Assembly: GCF_902506205.1 (NCBI RefSeq)
Contig: NZ_LR732816.1
Span: 493,633-557,632, forward strand
DNA: 64,000 nucleotides
DNA from: Brevundimonas sp. G8
GTDB taxonomy: Bacteria; Pseudomonadota; Alphaproteobacteria; Caulobacterales; Caulobacteraceae
Reading direction: 5' to 3'
The position numbers and the translations under genes are program-made. Within the stretch, counting starts at the first letter, position 1. Every line of letters starts with the position of its first letter. Under the pieces are notes generated by a model that saw only the letters and a program-made list of their open reading frames with translations, searched no databases and was not told the origin of the DNA. Positions 43,907-50,704 of the stretch are shown here, piece by piece.

Positions 43907-45160
43907 ATGACTGAAGAAGCAACGCGGGTGTTGAACGAGGTTTCGGGAGCCCTCGATAGCTTAGCTGTTCAGATCGCCGCCATGACACCAAGCGAGAGCG
44001 CGTTTATGGAGTTGTGGGGCTGGAATATGCCCGCCATGAGCGGCCCCGATTTCGCAGCATATGTTCGAAGCCCGAAAGCGCTCATTCAGAGCGTTCAGGA
44101 TGCCGTCATCACGGCTGATGACGTGCGCCGCCTGTCACTTGTAGCTCAACGCATTCAGTATATTCTCGGGAACGTAGTCAATAACCTTCCGGGAGGGAAC
44201 GCAGCTCATGTATACGTTGTCATTAATAGCCTTGTAGAAAATATCGACACAATTCTGTCTCAGTACTTACCATCCGATAATACAACGCTTGATCTGAAAG
44301 CTATTGAAGACCGGAACCTTCTTCCCGCTTCGCAACTGAGGGTTCTTAGGCGCACTGCTAGCGCCATAGAGCGACTGGGGGTTGAGCAGTCGGACCTTCA
44401 GTCCAAAGTGGATACCATCAATGCGGTCCATCTGGTTGCGCAAGAACTCCCGGCTGATGTGCAAAGTCTGGCAGATGCCCGCTCGCAGTACGCCGTCGCC
44501 CAGCAAGAGTTGGCAGACGTAACAGGAAAAGCAAACGAGAGCCTCAAAGAGGTTCAGTTGATTGAGGAAAAACTTGTTCTAGCTGATGTCGAAGCACAAA
44601 AAGTGCTGGCTAGAGCGAACTCCGCTTACAGCGCGGCCACAACAGTAGGGCTTGGTGCGGCTTTTGCTGAACGAGCGAGTAAGCTACACCGCAGCACGTT
44701 GGTGTTAGGGCTTATCCTTTTGGTGGCGCTAGGGTGTGGAGCCACAATAACCTTCTTCAGGGTCGAATTCGTCCACAAGTTGATGCTTCAACCCAATGTC
44801 AACTTCAACGTCCTATGGGTGAATGTCACCTTTACGGCCCTGAGCGTATCTGCGCCTGTGTGGCTGGCTTGGATTCTGACACGTCAGATTGGCCAACGCT
44901 TCAGGCTCGCTGAAGACTACGGGTATAAAGCTGCTGTCGCTAAAGCTTACGAAGGGTACCGGGCTGAAGCTGCTCAAATTGATTCTGAACTCACGAAACG
45001 CCTATTCGGGATTGCTTTGGACCGGTTGGGCGAAGCTCCCTTGCGGCTGGTTGAAAAAGATAGTCCCGGCTCACCAGCCCACGAGGCCCAAGGACCTATC
45101 CGCCAATTTTTCGCCGGATCAAGGCCCTCCAAAGACGGCGTGGGCGGCTCAGAGGGGTAG
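43907..45160 (+). CDS. coiled-coil protein with two membrane helices, element cargo
   Basis: The 417-residue protein has a helical N-terminal region (1-150), a long predicted coiled coil (about 160-250, rich in heptads such as LADVTGKANESLKEVQLIEE), then two membrane helices (about 266-288, LVLGLILLVALGCGATITFF, and 304-330, TALSVSAPVWLAWILT) and a cytoplasmic helical tail (330-417). ATG at 43907 is used. No enzymatic motif or family was recognised. Unlike the replication module, it stands alone between the regulator and the recombinase. As cargo on a mobile element it could be a membrane-acting defence or surface-exclusion protein; that is inference only. Confidence 0.7.
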   Translation: MTEEATRVLNEVSGALDSLAVQIAAMTPSESAFMELWGWNMPAMSGPDFAAYVRSPKALIQSVQDAVITADDVRRLSLVAQRIQYILGNVVNNLPGGNAAHVYVVINSLVENIDTILSQYLPSDNTTLDLKAIEDRNLLPASQLRVLRRTASAIERLGVEQSDLQSKVDTINAVHLVAQELPADVQSLADARSQYAVAQQELADVTGKANESLKEVQLIEEKLVLADVEAQKVLARANSAYSAATTVGLGAAFAERASKLHRSTLVLGLILLVALGCGATITFFRVEFVHKLMLQPNVNFNVLWVNVTFTALSVSAPVWLAWILTRQIGQRFRLAEDYGYKAAVAKAYEGYRAEAAQIDSELTKRLFGIALDRLGEAPLRLVEKDSPGSPAHEAQGPIRQFFAGSRPSKDGVGGSEG

Positions 45161-45165
45161 CGCCC

Positions 45166-45711
45166 CTACGTTGCTAACGCCCGATACACACTGGCTCTTC
45201 CTATCCCCAGACGCTTGGCAATCTCGCTAGGCGCGACGCCCTCGCTGCGCAGGGTGCGAACCTCCTCAGTAGGGACGGTAGGCTTCCTGCCTTTGTAGAT
45301 GCCGTTCGCTTTGGCTTTATCGATCCCTTCTCTCTGGCGCTCACGCCGCAGGTCAGCCTCAAACTCAGCGAATGCGCCAAGCATATTGAGCATGAGCCGT
45401 CCATTAGAGGTGGAGGTATCTAGGTCGCCCTGTTGGAGTGCACGGAAGCCAACTTCTTTAGCCGTCACGCGGTCCACGATCTGCCGTAGATCGGTGATGG
45501 ACCGAGCCAGTCGGTCTAGCCGGGTGACAATCAGCACGTCCCCATCCCGTACATATTCCAGAGCTAGGGCTAACTGCTCACGCCCGTCTTGGGATAGGCC
45601 GCTACGCTTCTCTTCGAAAACGCGGGTGCAGCCAGCGGCTAGGAGTTGGTCGCGCTGGACCTCAAGGGATTGTCCACTGCTGGAAACGCGGGCGTAACCG
45701 ATCAAGGCCAT
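45166..45711 (-). CDS. serine recombinase (resolvase/invertase family)
   Basis: The 181-residue small serine recombinase begins ALIGYARVSSSGQSLEVQRD, with catalytic Ser near residue 10 to 12 and the conserved Arg set (RLDRLARS, RRERQREG). The C-terminal helix-turn-helix (VAPSEIAKRLGIGRASVYRAL, about 155-178) is complete. Such proteins resolve cointegrates or invert DNA segments. It is convergent with the membrane protein (5 bp apart), and its upstream region carries inverted TCTCAATAGG repeats fitting a res-type site. No second crossover site or invertible segment was identified. Confidence 0.9.
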   Translation of the reverse strand: MALIGYARVSSSGQSLEVQRDQLLAAGCTRVFEEKRSGLSQDGREQLALALEYVRDGDVLIVTRLDRLARSITDLRQIVDRVTAKEVGFRALQQGDLDTSTSNGRLMLNMLGAFAEFEADLRRERQREGIDKAKANGIYKGRKPTVPTEEVRTLRSEGVAPSEIAKRLGIGRASVYRALAT

Positions 45712-45717
45712 GGGGTT

Positions 45718-45810
45718 GTCTCAATAGGTTCTAAGATCGTTGAATTCTGAATCTCAGAAGCGCGGATTGCAAGCCTATTGAGACGCCTTTCGTGTCTCAG
45801 CGTCACGTCT
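45718..45810. promoter_or_regulatory. probable resolvase binding (res-like) region
   Basis: GTCTCAATAGG (45718-45728) and its inverse CCTATTGAGAC (45774-45784) are 11-bp arms separated by 45 bp, and further TCTCA elements lie at about 45753, 45795 and 45807. The array is directly upstream of the serine recombinase start, where resolvases bind for recombination and autoregulation. Confidence 0.6.
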
Positions 45811-45855
45811 CACTGAGGTATACGTCATTGATCGTTGTTGGCGTGGCTGACTGTC

Positions 45856-47229
45856 CTAGAAAGTCAGGCGCTCCACCGCCCTCTCTGGAAAGCGCCTCGT
45901 ATCAACAATGGTGAAAACGTCGCCAGTCGAGTCTTGACCAAGTGCAACAACGATATTTACGCCCTGCGACGGAGAGGATTGACCAGAAGCAATCGCTTCA
46001 GAGAGAGAGTCAAATAGCTCCTTGCTTCGCATCAACAACATGAACACGGCTACCTCTACACCTGCCTCAGCACAGGATTCCAACAACTCGCGAGTACGGT
46101 TCGTTACGTGGAGCAAACTGATATCGTGATTCACCACCGGGTAAAAATGATATGCCGTTTTTTTCCCGGTGGACTCATTAAATACTATTATGTCGATGTC
46201 ATCATAGGACTCGTCGAGCAGTCCAAATGGGTTTTCTGCCTTTACCCATGACCTGACAGCATCAAATGCTTTTCCATACATGTCACCTTTATAGAATTCG
46301 TTAATAGTCGTTACATCTCTGACCTGATCTATAGACGACTGGTTGATTTCTAGAGAAAGATATTCAGATGCAGACTTCAATAAAGAGAGTGACGTGCTCA
46401 TGATGAGCCTTGCCCCAGCGGCTTCTGTATATAGCTCCTCTACAAGCTCCGGCCGTGGACCGATTTTTTTCTTACCTCCAGAATCGACGACCCACCACCA
46501 GTCTTCTTTCGTATCATCAGTAATGTAAATTATGTCTTTACTTTGGTCACCTTTGGCGAAGCTTACAATTTGTTTCCATACAATCAGGTCACCGTACTGT
46601 CTCTCCATCACAACCCCATTGTATGAGAATGATGGATTGGCCGACTTGTCTTTGCCTATGTCAAGATATCCGGGCGGCACCTTATTAGCGAACCTTTCTT
46701 TCCCTTCCTTTGATATAGATTCGTATTCTTCTCTATTTAGGCCCGATCCCACTTTTCCATCGCATAGCTCATCGATCATATCTCTAAGCTGATCATGATC
46801 ATGGACATCATTTTGATGTCTCTCAAGCTCATCTAGCGTACTAATAAAATCCGAAATTACAGGCTCGAGTTTCAAAATGAAGGAATCAATATTGATTGAC
46901 GAGTGCCTCTGCCTTAGTTGTAGCTTTTCTGTACCGTTCTCGACACTTTTTATTATGTCTTTCGCAATATCTCTTACATCCCTATATCTTTTCATTTGCT
47001 CCGATATGACGGATAGTCTGTTGCGTTGAAATTCAAGAGCGGCATGATGAGGTATCCATAGCCTATCCTTTACAGCACTTAGAACCCTAAGGATGTCGTC
47101 CCGCGCTTCCAAAGGATACCTGTAGAGATTCAACAAAACATTTGCATCTAATACGAACGTACCCTTAGACCAAATGTCAGATACATCTTCATTAGAAAGC
47201 TTATAATAGGACGGAAATATTTCTTTCAT
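45856..47229 (-). CDS. PIN_8-type predicted nuclease, element cargo
   Basis: The 457-residue protein has an N-terminal PIN-like domain: FVLDANVLLNLYR (Asp28), ALEFQRNRL (Glu66), GDLIVWKQI (Asp214) and YITDDTKEDWWW (Asp238/239). These are the acidic metal ligands of PIN_8 (DUF4935) nucleases. Between the second and third motifs is a long helical insertion. The C-terminal ~150 residues form a separate domain (YHFYPVVNHDISLLHVTNRT, FTIVDTRRFPERA) of unknown type. ATG at 47229 follows GGAG. It is the most AT-rich gene in the window, which marks recent acquisition. There is no antitoxin-like partner next to it. A role as a stand-alone RNase-type defence gene is plausible but unproven. Confidence 0.8.
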   Translation of the reverse strand: MKEIFPSYYKLSNEDVSDIWSKGTFVLDANVLLNLYRYPLEARDDILRVLSAVKDRLWIPHHAALEFQRNRLSVISEQMKRYRDVRDIAKDIIKSVENGTEKLQLRQRHSSINIDSFILKLEPVISDFISTLDELERHQNDVHDHDQLRDMIDELCDGKVGSGLNREEYESISKEGKERFANKVPPGYLDIGKDKSANPSFSYNGVVMERQYGDLIVWKQIVSFAKGDQSKDIIYITDDTKEDWWWVVDSGGKKKIGPRPELVEELYTEAAGARLIMSTSLSLLKSASEYLSLEINQSSIDQVRDVTTINEFYKGDMYGKAFDAVRSWVKAENPFGLLDESYDDIDIIVFNESTGKKTAYHFYPVVNHDISLLHVTNRTRELLESCAEAGVEVAVFMLLMRSKELFDSLSEAIASGQSSPSQGVNIVVALGQDSTGDVFTIVDTRRFPERAVERLTF

Positions 47230-47684
47230 TTATTTTCTCCCCGTTTTGAGTCGATTGCGGCGTCACACGGAATCCCGTTGCTCTAATATATTTCATACGA
47301 CCATTTCGATCCGCGCGCAACTCACAGTAGACAACCAAAGCACTTTTTTGTTTTATGCAGTAAATAGGCGTGAAGTTCTTGCAGGCGACAGTTTCTCTCT
47401 TATTGTAAGACGCACCGATCTGCCTGTTGTATCTCCACGTTGGATGCATCTTCGCAGTTGCCGAACATCTGATAACCATCGTTTGATCAACGGCTTGACG
47501 CTAGGCCAAAAGGTTTGACAGGGACGGCTAAGGCTTTGATATCGTTGAGCGCCCGACACCTACTACGTCACCTGCCGGATGGGCGGTGTGCCTGAGAACG
47601 TGTTCTTTACTCGGGCTGAAGCTGAGGCTGCTTTAGCTCCGTAAGGGAAACGATCTGTTTGGGGTCTGCCCCTAGCGTGATCCG
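47230..47684. other. gap with a gene remnant
   Basis: This is a 455-bp stretch without a firm gene. Overlapping small frames at 47201-47479 (minus) and 47246-47518 (plus) read as composition-driven and are not accepted. A clearer remnant occupies 47549-47644. The minus-strand promoter of the PIN gene must lie in its left part. Confidence 0.4.
47549..47644 (+). pseudogene. short C-terminal gene remnant
   Basis: Between an in-frame stop and TAA at 47642, 31 codons read TYYVTCRMGGVPENVFFTRA followed by an EAEAALAP end. This looks like the tail of a small soluble protein with normal codon use. No start codon except an internal ATG exists, so it is listed as a fragment. The family was not recognised. 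Confidence 0.3.
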
Positions 47685-48251
47685 GTGGCACCTGTACGCA
47701 AACCAAAGCCACAGCTTCGTAGGCCAAAACGCCATGTGGGTCGGCCTAGGCGGCGCAAGGACCAGCGTAATGCGCGGTTCGTCGTTGCAATCCTTGCAAT
47801 GATGGCTGCGATTTTCATGGCGGTGCTGCTCTGGCCGTCTCCTGACCCACTTCGGTTGGTTGGTGGAGAGGTTTCACCACAGCCCGTTGTAACTTTAAAA
47901 CGACCGGCTAGTCGGTTCTCCTGCGAAGTCGCCTATGTGAACGACGGTGACACGTTCAGGTGTGAGGACGGCACTAGGGTTCGTCTTCACGCCGTTGCCG
48001 CTCGGGAGAGCGACGAAAGATGTTCGCCGGGTCATCCTTGCCCACAAGCGTCGGCAGCTTCGGCGACCACAACCTTGAGGGCTTTAGTGTCTGGGCAGAG
48101 ACTCTCCTGTGAGAAGACAGGCACGAGCTACAACCGCATCACTGCCATCTGCTGGACGGTTACCGATCAAGAAGTGAACTGCGCAATGGTTCGCAGCGGG
48201 ACCACCGTGGTTTGGGATCGGTTCAATGAGCAGCGCGCGATCTGCATCTAA
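47685..48251 (+). CDS. membrane-anchored SNase-like (thermonuclease-fold) protein
   Basis: The 188-residue protein starts with a strongly basic segment (RRPKRHVGRPRRRKDQR) and one membrane helix (about 33-50), then an OB-fold nuclease-like domain: YVNDGDTFRCEDG (84-96) and TRVRLHAVAARE (97-108), matching the DGDT and RxRL...E blocks of staphylococcal-nuclease relatives. Four later cysteines suggest a periplasmic location. The far C-terminal catalytic Arg block is not clearly seen (SYNRITAICW), so activity is uncertain. GTG at 47685 is used; an internal ATG is possible. It is the last gene before the right att repeat. Confidence 0.7.
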   Translation: MAPVRKPKPQLRRPKRHVGRPRRRKDQRNARFVVAILAMMAAIFMAVLLWPSPDPLRLVGGEVSPQPVVTLKRPASRFSCEVAYVNDGDTFRCEDGTRVRLHAVAARESDERCSPGHPCPQASAASATTTLRALVSGQRLSCEKTGTSYNRITAICWTVTDQEVNCAMVRSGTTVVWDRFNEQRAICI

Positions 48252-48349
48252 GCAGCTTATGCACAGCAAAATACGCCCTTAGGGCCAGACTTAGGGACGA
48301 AACGTCACCCCGCCGTAAGTACTTGAAAATGCGAGAAAATAGAAAGGAA

Positions 48350-48364
48350 GTGGCGGACAGAGAG
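48350..48364. repeat. right attachment site (att repeat) within tRNA-Ser
   Basis: GTGGCGGACAGAGAG overlaps the 3' end of tRNA-Ser and is identical to 39589-39603. The element's crossover must lie within this 15-bp identity, and the tRNA gene is left complete. Confidence 0.85.
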
Positions 48365-48440
48365 GGATTCGAACCCTCGGTAGGCTTTCACCTACACACG
48401 CTTTCCAAGCGTGCGCGATCGACCACTCCGCCACCTGTCC
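48351..48440 (-). tRNA. tRNA-Ser (GGA anticodon)
   Basis: On the minus strand the 90-nt sequence starts GGACAGGTGGC and ends TCTGTCCGCCA, with the CCA encoded. The anticodon arm reads ACGCTTGGAAAGCGT, giving anticodon GGA. The T arm is GAGGGTTCGAATCCCTC, and there is the long variable arm typical of serine tRNAs (GTAGGTGAAAGCCTAC). It is the insertion target of the mobile element. Confidence 0.95.
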
Positions 48441-48579
48441 GTTTCACGCTGCGTCTTGCGTGCCGCCGGAGGTCGATCCGGCGGGAGGCGGGCCTGATAG
48501 AACACCCTCGCCCCCTCGGCAAGCGCCTCTCGCATCCCCATATGGACTTCAACGCCATTTTCCGATGAGGGAGCCGCAA

Positions 48580-49230
48580 ATGCTGTTCAAGAAAAGTCAC
48601 GAAATGCCCACCGCCGAGACCGCCCTGCCGGGCCGCGCCGAACCTCTGGCCACCGATGCGAACCACTATGTCAGCGGCAATCCTCTGAAGGGCCCCTATC
48701 CCGAGGGGTTCCAGACGGCCATCTTCGGCATGGGCTGTTTCTGGGGCGTGGAGCGCATCTTCTGGCAACTGCCGGGGGTTTGGGTGACCTCGGCCGGCTA
48801 TGCCGGCGGGATCACGCCGAACCCGACCTATGAAGAGACCTGCACCGGCCGCACCGGCCATACCGAGGTGGTCAAGGTCGTGTTCGACCCCGCCGTCATT
48901 ACCTATTCCGAACTGCTCAAGGCCTTCTGGGAAAATCACGATCCGACGCAAGGCATGCGTCAGGGCAATGATGTCGGCACCACCTACCGCTCGGCCATCT
49001 ACACCGTGAACGCCGAACAGCAGGCCGAGGCGGAACGCTCGCGCGACGCCTATCAAGGCGCCCTGATGGCGGCTGGGCGTGGCGCCATCACCACCGAGAT
49101 CGAACCGGCCGGCGAATATTTCTACGCCGAGGGTTACCACCAGGGCTATCTGGCCAAGAACCCAGCCGGATACTGCGGCATCGGCGGGACCGGCGTGGTC
49201 TGCCCGATCGGCGTGGGCGTCGCGGCCTGA
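48580..49230 (+). CDS. msrA: peptide-methionine (S)-S-oxide reductase MsrA
   Basis: Repairs S-epimers of methionine sulfoxide in proteins. The 216-residue product has the catalytic block GMGCFWGVE with Cys53, the conserved [19 protein letters not shown] and FWENHDPTQ segments, and [16 protein letters not shown] near the C-terminus, with resolving cysteines in YCGIGG and VVCPIG. ATG at 48580 follows GAGGGAG by six bases; an ATG at 48565 would add five residues. It is transcribed away from the tRNA, with a strong stem-loop just after the stop. Confidence 0.95.
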   Translation: MLFKKSHEMPTAETALPGRAEPLATDANHYVSGNPLKGPYPEGFQTAIFGMGCFWGVERIFWQLPGVWVTSAGYAGGITPNPTYEETCTGRTGHTEVVKVVFDPAVITYSELLKAFWENHDPTQGMRQGNDVGTTYRSAIYTVNAEQQAEAERSRDAYQGALMAAGRGAITTEIEPAGEYFYAEGYHQGYLAKNPAGYCGIGGTGVVCPIGVGVAA

Positions 49231-49236
49231 TCTGAA

Positions 49237-49263
49237 CGGCCGCCGGGTTCCAACCGGCGGCCG
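49237..49263. terminator. strong stem-loop after msrA
   Basis: CGGCCGCCGG (49237-49246) and CCGGCGGCCG (49254-49263) pair perfectly around a seven-base loop GTTCCAA. It has no T-run, so it may act as a transcript 3'-end stabiliser, an attenuator or a weak terminator between msrA and the next gene. Confidence 0.55.
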
Positions 49264-49298
49264 ACCGGCCTATGGATCGGCGAAAAGTGGGAGCGATC

Positions 49299-50624
49299 AT
49301 GTCCGCCTTCGTCCATCCTGACGAGATCCGCAGCCGGTTCTCGGCCGCCCTGTCCGCGCTGTATCGGGCCGAGGTGCCGCAATACGGCGACCTGCTGACG
49401 CTGGTGGCCGACATCAACGCCGCTACGTTGAAGGCCGATGCGAGCAGGGCGGACCGGCTGGCGGCGTCGGGCGAACTGGCGCGATTGTCGGAGGAGCGCC
49501 ACGGCGCCATCCGCGTCGGCACGGCGGCCGAACTGGCCACCATCGCCCGCGCCTTCGCGGTCATGGGGATGCAGCCGGTCAGCTATTACAACCTGGCGCC
49601 GGCCGGGGTGCCGGTGCATTCCACCGCCTTCCGCCCCGTCGATCCGGCGGCCCTGGCGCGCAATCCGTTCCGGGTCTTCACCTCCCTGCTGCGGCTGGAA
49701 CTGATCGAGGATGCGGCCCTGCGCGAGGAAGCCGCAGAGACCCTGGCCCGCCGCGACATCTTCACCCCCGGCGCGCGTGAGCTGATCCAGACGGCCGAGA
49801 CCGCCGGCGGCCTGGACGAGGACCAGGCCGACCGGTTCGTGTCCGAACTGCTGGAGACCTTCCGCTGGCACGCCCAGGCAACCGTCAGCGCTGAGACCTA
49901 CGAACACCTGGTCGCCGCCCACCGGCTGATCGCCGACGTGGTCAGCTTCAAGGGACCGCACATCAACCACCTGACGCCGCGCACGCTCGACATCGACGCG
50001 GCCCAGGCGGCCATGCCCGCGCGCGGCATAAGCCCTAAGGAAACCATCGAGGGTCCGCCCGCCCGCGCCTGTCCCATCCTTCTGCGCCAGACCAGTTTCA
50101 AGGCGCTGGAGGAAGCCATCGCCTTCCCGGGCGCGCAAGGGACCACAGCCGGAACCCACACCGCCCGCTTCGGCGAGATCGAACAGCGCGGCTGCGCCCT
50201 GACCCCCGCCGGACGCGCGCTGTATGACGCGGCTTTAGCGTCCAAGGATTTCTCGGCCCTGCCAGACGACTGGGACGCGCTGCGACGCGGCGACCTGGCC
50301 TGGTTCCGCTATCGCGCGACGCCGCAAGGGCTGGCTGCGCGGGCGGAGACCGCCGACCTGGAAGACCTGATCGCCCTGGGTCACGTCGTCGCCGAACCGA
50401 TCACCTACGAAGACTTCCTGCCGGTCAGCGCCGCCGGCATCTTCCAATCCAACCTGGGCGCCGAGGCCCGCGCCGCCGCCTATGCCGCCGACCCGGCCAA
50501 GGCCGACTTCGAACAAGCGCTCGGCCGTCCGGTCCAGGACGAGATGGCCCTATACCGCGCCGAACAGGATGCCTCCATCGCCGCGACGCTGAAGGCGCTG
50601 GGACTGACCACGGCTTCAGCCTGA
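49299..50624 (+). CDS. hglS: 2-oxoadipate dioxygenase/decarboxylase (DUF1338, HglS/YdcJ type)
   Basis: Non-haem Fe(II) enzyme of lysine catabolism that converts 2-oxoadipate to D-2-hydroxyglutarate. The 441-residue product has the expected VOC-like metal ligands: His in VPVHSTAFRP (near 107), the HINHLTPRTLDID block (near 226) and Glu in RFGEIEQRG (near 296). ATG at 49299 follows GGGAG, and nine upstream in-frame codons are dropped. It is separated from msrA by the stem-loop. No other lysine-degradation gene is in this window, so the pathway role rests on family knowledge. Confidence 0.86.
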   Translation: MSAFVHPDEIRSRFSAALSALYRAEVPQYGDLLTLVADINAATLKADASRADRLAASGELARLSEERHGAIRVGTAAELATIARAFAVMGMQPVSYYNLAPAGVPVHSTAFRPVDPAALARNPFRVFTSLLRLELIEDAALREEAAETLARRDIFTPGARELIQTAETAGGLDEDQADRFVSELLETFRWHAQATVSAETYEHLVAAHRLIADVVSFKGPHINHLTPRTLDIDAAQAAMPARGISPKETIEGPPARACPILLRQTSFKALEEAIAFPGAQGTTAGTHTARFGEIEQRGCALTPAGRALYDAALASKDFSALPDDWDALRRGDLAWFRYRATPQGLAARAETADLEDLIALGHVVAEPITYEDFLPVSAAGIFQSNLGAEARAAAYAADPAKADFEQALGRPVQDEMALYRAEQDASIAATLKALGLTTASA

Positions 50625-50704
50625 TCGGGCTATGGCGCGGACCAGCCGCCCCGCGTCCATCCGGCGTCTTGCCTGATCCGCGTCCCCGGATCATAGACGC
50701 GGCC

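Larger units (their letters stand above)
39589..48364. mobile_element. integrative element in tRNA-Ser(GGA), about 8.8 kb
   Basis: Bounded by the 15-bp direct repeat GTGGCGGACAGAGAG (39589-39603 and 48350-48364). The right copy is the 3' end of tRNA-Ser, and the element lies on the 3' side of the tRNA, the standard geometry of tyrosine-integrase insertion. The integrase gene is beside the far repeat. Contents: integrase, small protein, excisionase-like protein, polymerase-like replication protein, MucR-like regulator, coiled-coil membrane protein, serine recombinase, PIN_8 protein and nuclease-like protein. No structural phage or conjugation genes are visible. Base composition is lower in GC than the flanks, most strongly at 45.8-47.5 kb. 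Confidence 0.88.

Noticed and set aside
47201..47518. Two opposed small frames upstream of the PIN gene
   Set aside because: They overlap each other completely, show no coding character and one runs into the PIN start.
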